The notes beneath the pieces are model-generated. The model saw nothing but the letters and a program-made list of their open reading frames with translations, had not been told where the DNA came from and did no database searches. Made by a program: the position numbers and the translations under genes. This document shows positions 60,478 to 64,000 of a stretch of 64,000 bases of DNA, piece by piece. The stretch is from Azospirillum thiophilum (GTDB lineage Bacteria > Pseudomonadota > Alphaproteobacteria > Azospirillales > Azospirillaceae), in contig NZ_CP012402.1 in NCBI RefSeq assembly GCF_001305595.1, positions 1,137,001 through 1,201,000 of the forward strand, in the 5' to 3' direction. Numbering within the stretch: the first letter of the stretch is position 1; every line of letters starts with the position of its first letter.

Positions 60478-60495
60478 ACGAATTGTTCAATTCGT
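60478..60495. promoter_or_regulatory. Palindrome upstream of bkdR, candidate Lrp-type operator
   Basis: ACGAATTG-TT-CAATTCGT, perfect arms of 8. A half-site ACGAATT recurs at 60437-60443, 41 bp away (about four helical turns). Lies in the bkdA1-bkdR divergent region. Confidence 0.6.
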
Positions 60496-60521
60496 CTGTT
60501 CCCCATCCGGAGCGATCTTCA

Positions 60522-60998
60522 ATGCAGGTAGAACTCGACGCCATCGACCGCCGCATCCTGACCCTGCTGCAATCCGACGCCCAGCTGTCGAGCGCCGAGA
60601 TCGCCGAGCGGGTCGGGTTGTCGCAGGCTCCCTGCTGGCGCCGGATCAAGCGGATGGAGGAGAACGGCGTCATCCGCCTGCGCGCGACCCTGCTGGACCG
60701 CAAGAGGCTCGGGCTGAACGTGCTGGTGTTCGCGCAGGTGAAGCTCGCCGCCCATGGCCGCCGGACCCTGCCCGAGTTCGAGGAGACCGTGCGCCGGCTG
60801 CCGGAGGTGCTGGAATGCTATACGCTGCTGGGCGCCACCGATTACATCATCAAGGTGGTCGCGCGGGACGTCGAATCCTATGAGCACTTCTTCCGCGAGA
60901 AGCTGTCCCAGCTTCCGGCCGTGCGCGAAACCAACTCCGCCATCGCCCTGTCGGAGATCAAGCACACCACCGCCCTGCCCCTGTCCCTGCTGGAGTAG
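60522..60998 (+). CDS. bkdR: Lrp/AsnC-family activator of the bkd operon
   Basis: A 158-residue Lrp-type protein: N-terminal HTH (LDAIDRRILTLLQSDAQLSSAEIAERVGLSQAPCWRRIKRMEENGVI) and a RAM effector domain (VLECYTLLGATDYIIKVVARDVESYEHFF). The name follows the divergent bkdR of Pseudomonas. ATG with GGAG nine bases upstream; TTG at 60483 is inside the palindrome and was rejected. Confidence 0.9.
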   Translation: MQVELDAIDRRILTLLQSDAQLSSAEIAERVGLSQAPCWRRIKRMEENGVIRLRATLLDRKRLGLNVLVFAQVKLAAHGRRTLPEFEETVRRLPEVLECYTLLGATDYIIKVVARDVESYEHFFREKLSQLPAVRETNSAIALSEIKHTTALPLSLLE

Positions 60999-61019
60999 GA
61001 GCGGACGGGAACCCTGATG

Positions 61020-61826
61020 TCAGGGGCCGATGGCCGCCGACAGGACCGGGTAGCGGGCGATGGTGGCAGAGATCGCCGTCGCCGCCGCGCGCAGGGCGAA
61101 CAGCCGCTCCTCGACCAGCTTCTCCGGCGTCAGCAGCCCGGTGTAGCCCGATGAATTTACCGCGGCGACGACCTCGTTGCCGGCTCCGTGGATCGGCACC
61201 GCCAGCGCCGTGATGCCGTAGTCGAGCTGGTCGACGGTGGTCGCGTAACCGTCGGCCCGGGCCTGCAGGATGATGGCTCGCAACGCGTCCTTGTCGGTGA
61301 CCGTGTGGCGGGTCAGTGCCCGGGGCGTCATCTTTTCCAGATAATCGTCCAATGCCGCGTCCGGCAGGCCGGCCAGCAGAACGCGGCCCAGCGAGGTGGC
61401 ATGGGCGGGATAGCGGGCGCCGATCACCGCGGACGCGCGGCGCGCGTGCTGGACCGAGACATGCGCGATGTAGATCAGGTCCGGCCCGTCGAGCGTCCCG
61501 ACGGAGGACGCATCGCCATAGGTGTCGACGATCCGTTTCAGCTCCGGCTTCAGCAATTCCTCGATCCGGGCGGAGACATAGTAGGCCGACCCCAACGCCA
61601 TCACCTTGGGCCGCAGGTGAAAGCGCTTGTTCTTTTGCCCGACATAGCCCAGCGCCATCAGCGTCAGCAGGGACCGCCGCGCCGAGGACGGTGACGCGTC
61701 GATCCGGCGCGCCACTTCGCTCAGCGTCATCTCGCCATGCTCGGCATCGAACGCCTCGATGACCGCCAGGCCCTTGGCGAGCCCTTCGACGAACTCCGCG
61801 GGCTTTTCCGAATCGTCCAAATCCAT
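61020..61826 (-). CDS. IclR-family regulator
   Basis: A 268-residue regulator: winged HTH (FVEGLAKGLAVIEAFDAEHGEMTLSEVARRIDASPSSARRSLLTL) and IclR effector domain (GTLDGPDLIYIAHV, SLGRVLLAGL, DYGITALAVPI), similar to PcaR/PobR types. ATG at 61826 chosen; a TTG at 61880 would add 18 residues. Divergent from the citryl-CoA-lyase-like gene. Confidence 0.92.
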   Translation of the reverse strand: MDLDDSEKPAEFVEGLAKGLAVIEAFDAEHGEMTLSEVARRIDASPSSARRSLLTLMALGYVGQKNKRFHLRPKVMALGSAYYVSARIEELLKPELKRIVDTYGDASSVGTLDGPDLIYIAHVSVQHARRASAVIGARYPAHATSLGRVLLAGLPDAALDDYLEKMTPRALTRHTVTDKDALRAIILQARADGYATTVDQLDYGITALAVPIHGAGNEVVAAVNSSGYTGLLTPEKLVEERLFALRAAATAISATIARYPVLSAAIGP

Positions 61827-62041
61827 CCCCGCCTGATGCGCGTCCGTGTTCGCCGCCGGCCCTCCCCCGCTGGGAGGCAAGACCGGAAGGAAAGGCGGAA
61901 GCTAACGCCCCCGATCATTTCCGATCAAGAGTTTTCGCATTCCGAAATCTTGGCCCGGTTCCCGTGTCGTGATCGGGAGCGGGCACAGCCATCGGCCGGT
62001 CGCACCGTCGCAATGATTCGTTCGTTCGACAATCATTTTCC

Positions 62042-62077
62042 TTGACTCGATAGCCGATAAGCGAAAGAATTTTCGCT
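62042..62077 (+). promoter_or_regulatory. Promoter with overlapping palindrome, candidate IclR operator
   Basis: TTGACT at 62042-62047, 17 bases, AAGAAT at 62065-62070, then the palindrome AGCGAAA-GAAT-TTTCGCT (62060-62077) covering the -10. It precedes the TTG start of the next gene by 30 bases. Confidence 0.55.
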
Positions 62078-62106
62078 ATGAGAAAAAATTTACCGGGAGC
62101 GGTCCG

Positions 62107-62919
62107 TTGAGAATCGGGAAGCAGGACAATGCCTTCAGCGCCATCGCGACATCGGATGCCGACAGCATCACCGTCCGCGGCTTCGACCTCTGCTCCGAGT
62201 TGATTGGCGTCGTCGATTTCGTGGACCATTTCTGGCTGCTGGTGACCGGCGAACGGCCGAGCGCGGCACAGCGGACGGTGACAAACGCCTGCCTCGTCTC
62301 GCTCGCCGAACATGGGCTGGTGCCCAGCGTGCAGGCCGCCCGCATGACGCTGGCGGCGGCGCCCGAGGCGTGGCAGGGCGCGATGGCCGCCGGCCTGCTC
62401 GGCATGGGCAGCGTGGTTGCCGGCAGCTCGGAGGTGGCCGGCCGCTACCTGGCCGAGCTGGTGCAGGAAATCGAGGCGTCCGGTGCCGAGCCGGCGGCGG
62501 TCTGCGCCCGCAGCCTGGAGGCGATGAAGGCGTCGCGGCGGAAGGTTCCCGGCCTGGGACACCCGCAGCACAGCGGCGGCGACCCGCGCGCCCACCGGCT
62601 GATCGCGGTCGCCGAGGAGGCCGGCATAGCCGGCAGGCATGTCGCCGTCCTGAAGACCCTCGACGCGCTCGGCGCCGGCATCTTCGGGCGCCCGCTGCCC
62701 ATGAACGTGTCGGGCGCGATCCCCGCGGTGATGCTGGATGCCGGCTGGCCGCTGGAGGCGATGAAGGGCATCCCGCTGCTGGCGCGGTGCGCCGGTCTGG
62801 TCGCCCACCTGTTCGAGGAGGCGCGGCGTCCCATCGGCTTCATCATGTCCCATCAGGCCGATCAGGCGATCGGCTATGACGGCCGCCCGTCGTCCGAAAC
62901 AGCCGGCAAGGCGGAGTGA
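62107..62919 (+). CDS. Citrate-synthase-fold protein, citryl-CoA-lyase family
   Basis: A 270-residue protein with the C-terminal part of the citrate synthase fold. The His motif GLGHPQHSGGDPRA is present. The catalytic Asp of citrate synthases and citryl-CoA lyases (NVD) is Ser here (PMNVSGAIPA), and the first His (GALHGG) is absent (VVAGSSEVAG). It probably cleaves or makes a C-C bond in an acyl-CoA, or has lost that activity. TTG start with GGGAG seven bases upstream. Five bases separate it from a CaiB-type gene, so an acyl-CoA made there may be its substrate. Confidence 0.8.
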   Translation: MRIGKQDNAFSAIATSDADSITVRGFDLCSELIGVVDFVDHFWLLVTGERPSAAQRTVTNACLVSLAEHGLVPSVQAARMTLAAAPEAWQGAMAAGLLGMGSVVAGSSEVAGRYLAELVQEIEASGAEPAAVCARSLEAMKASRRKVPGLGHPQHSGGDPRAHRLIAVAEEAGIAGRHVAVLKTLDALGAGIFGRPLPMNVSGAIPAVMLDAGWPLEAMKGIPLLARCAGLVAHLFEEARRPIGFIMSHQADQAIGYDGRPSSETAGKAE

Positions 62920-62924
62920 CGGCC

Positions 62925-64000
62925 ATGACCAAACTGCTCGCCGACATCCGCGTCGTGGAGATGGGGACCTACATCACCGGCCCCGCCGCCGGCATGCACC
63001 TCGCCGACCTCGGCGCCGACGTCATCAAGGTGGAGCGCCCAGGCGACGGCGACCCGTTCCGCGCCTTCAAGGGCGGCCTCTACTCGCCGCATTTCCAGAC
63101 CTACAACCGCAACAAGCGCTCCATCGCCCTCGACCTGCAAAAGCCGGAGGACCGCGCCGCCTTCGACGGTCTGATCGCCGGGGCCGACGTCTTCATCCAG
63201 AATTTCCGCCCCGGGATCGCCGAACGCATGGGATTCGGCCCCGAGCAGCTCCGCGCGGCCAACCCGCGGCTGGTCTATTGCGCCATCTCCGGATTCGGCC
63301 GCACCGGACCCTACCGCGACCGCCCGGCCTTCGACACGGTGGCCCAGGCCGCAGCCGGCTACCTGCGCCTGCTGACGCCACCCGACCGCCCGCGCGTCAT
63401 CGGGCCGGCCATCGCCGACGCGGTGACCGGCCAGTATGCGGCGCTCGGCATCATGGCGGCGCTGCTGCAACGCGCCACGAGCGGACAGGGCCGGGTGATC
63501 GACATCTCCATGCTGGAGGCGATGACCCATTTCAACCTGGACAGCTTCACCCACTATTTCAGCGCGGGCGAGGTGATGGGGCCGCTCAGCCGTCCCAAGG
63601 TGTCGCAATCCTACACCTTCGCCTGCGCCGACGGCCGCTGGCTGGCCATCCATCTGTCCTCTCCCGTCAAGTTCTGGGAGGGGCTGACCGAGGTGGTGGG
63701 GCGGCCGGATCTGCTCGGCGACCCGCGCTTTGCCGAACGCCCGGCGCGCATCGCGAACCAGGACGTGCTGATCGACATCCTGGCGCCGCTGTTCGCGGGT
63801 CGCCCACGCGCCGAATGGTGCGCGATGCTGGAAAAGCAGGGCGTGCCCCATTCCGCCGCCTACGACTCCGACGAAGCGCTCGACGACCCGCAGGCGGTCC
63901 ATCTGCGGCTGACCGTGGAGGCCGAGCATCCGGTGATGGGCCGCTTCCGCACGGTACGCCCACCCTACACGATCGACGGCGAGCCGGACCTGCAGGTCCT
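62925..64000 (+). CDS. CaiB/BaiF (class III) CoA transferase, cut by right edge
   Basis: Moves CoA between carboxylic acids. 358 residues visible: VVEMGTYITGPAAGMHLADLGADVIKVERP, NRNKRSIALDL, NFRPGIAERMG, and catalytic Asp137 in FDTVAQAAAGY. The end lies outside the window. The acid used cannot be told; context suggests a hydroxy- or methyl-branched dicarboxylate. Confidence 0.92.
   Translation, partial: MTKLLADIRVVEMGTYITGPAAGMHLADLGADVIKVERPGDGDPFRAFKGGLYSPHFQTYNRNKRSIALDLQKPEDRAAFDGLIAGADVFIQNFRPGIAERMGFGPEQLRAANPRLVYCAISGFGRTGPYRDRPAFDTVAQAAAGYLRLLTPPDRPRVIGPAIADAVTGQYAALGIMAALLQRATSGQGRVIDISMLEAMTHFNLDSFTHYFSAGEVMGPLSRPKVSQSYTFACADGRWLAIHLSSPVKFWEGLTEVVGRPDLLGDPRFAERPARIANQDVLIDILAPLFAGRPRAEWCAMLEKQGVPHSAAYDSDEALDDPQAVHLRLTVEAEHPVMGRFRTVRPPYTIDGEPDLQV

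Overview
This 64 kb window is GC-rich, densely packed DNA from what looks like an alphaproteobacterium. The gene content (mxa methanol dehydrogenase operon, CoxLMS-type molybdenum hydroxylase, liv transporter, bkd operon, many regulators) would suit an Azospirillum-like or other methylotroph-capable member of the class; the genus is a guess. No rRNA, tRNA, insertion sequence or CRISPR array was seen.

Layout. (1) 1-13941, minus strand: a giant RTX protein that runs off the left edge (3407 codons visible), followed upstream by its type I secretion membrane-fusion protein and ABC exporter. (2) 14422-23008: a molybdenum-hydroxylase operon (coxG-mmsA-coxM-coxS-coxL order on the minus strand), a TetR regulator and a divergent MFS transporter, with three copies of one TetR-like operator in front of the two transcription units. 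(3) 23103-26101: a MipA outer-membrane protein facing an OmpR/QseB-type two-component pair, with paired direct-repeat boxes between them. (4) 26321-39838: a complete methanol oxidation locus. A NarX/NarL-type pair and a small exported protein (mxaXYZ-like) are divergent from mxaFJGIRSACKLD. MxaF carries Ala at the lanthanide-ligand position, so it is the calcium-type enzyme, and the small subunit MxaI and cytochrome cL (MxaG) are present. (5) 39839-42411: an AT-rich interval with an apparent very short standalone transcript, then a pyridoxal-reductase-like aldo/keto reductase divergent from a LysR regulator. (6) 42386-55231: an ArgE-like deacetylase, a five-gene liv-type ABC importer, a GlxA-type regulator divergent from isonitrile hydratase, a LuxR regulator, and an N-acyl-D-amino-acid deacylase / COG0523 GTPase / D-amino-acid dehydrogenase cluster. 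(7) 55305-60998: the branched-chain keto acid dehydrogenase operon (bkdA1-bkdA2-bkdB-lpdV) with its divergent Lrp-type regulator. (8) 61020-64000: an IclR regulator divergent from a citryl-CoA-lyase-like protein and a CaiB-type CoA transferase cut by the right edge.

How the parts fit. Region 4 would feed methanol-derived electrons into cytochrome cL; MxaR, S, A, C, K, L and D mature the enzyme. Regions 6 and 7 look like nitrogen/carbon scavenging from amino acids, including acylated and D forms, and branched-chain keto acids. Region 2 looks like one regulon for uptake and oxidation of an unidentified small molecule. Many neighbouring genes overlap by 4 nt (ATGA or GTGA), especially in the mxa, cox and bkd operons, which suggests translational coupling.

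The observations I find most worth following are the exact 79-residue modular architecture of the RTX protein with single-nonapeptide indels, the shared operator of the molybdenum-hydroxylase regulon, the paired boxes in front of mipA, and the promoter-plus-terminator unit near 40.1 kb.
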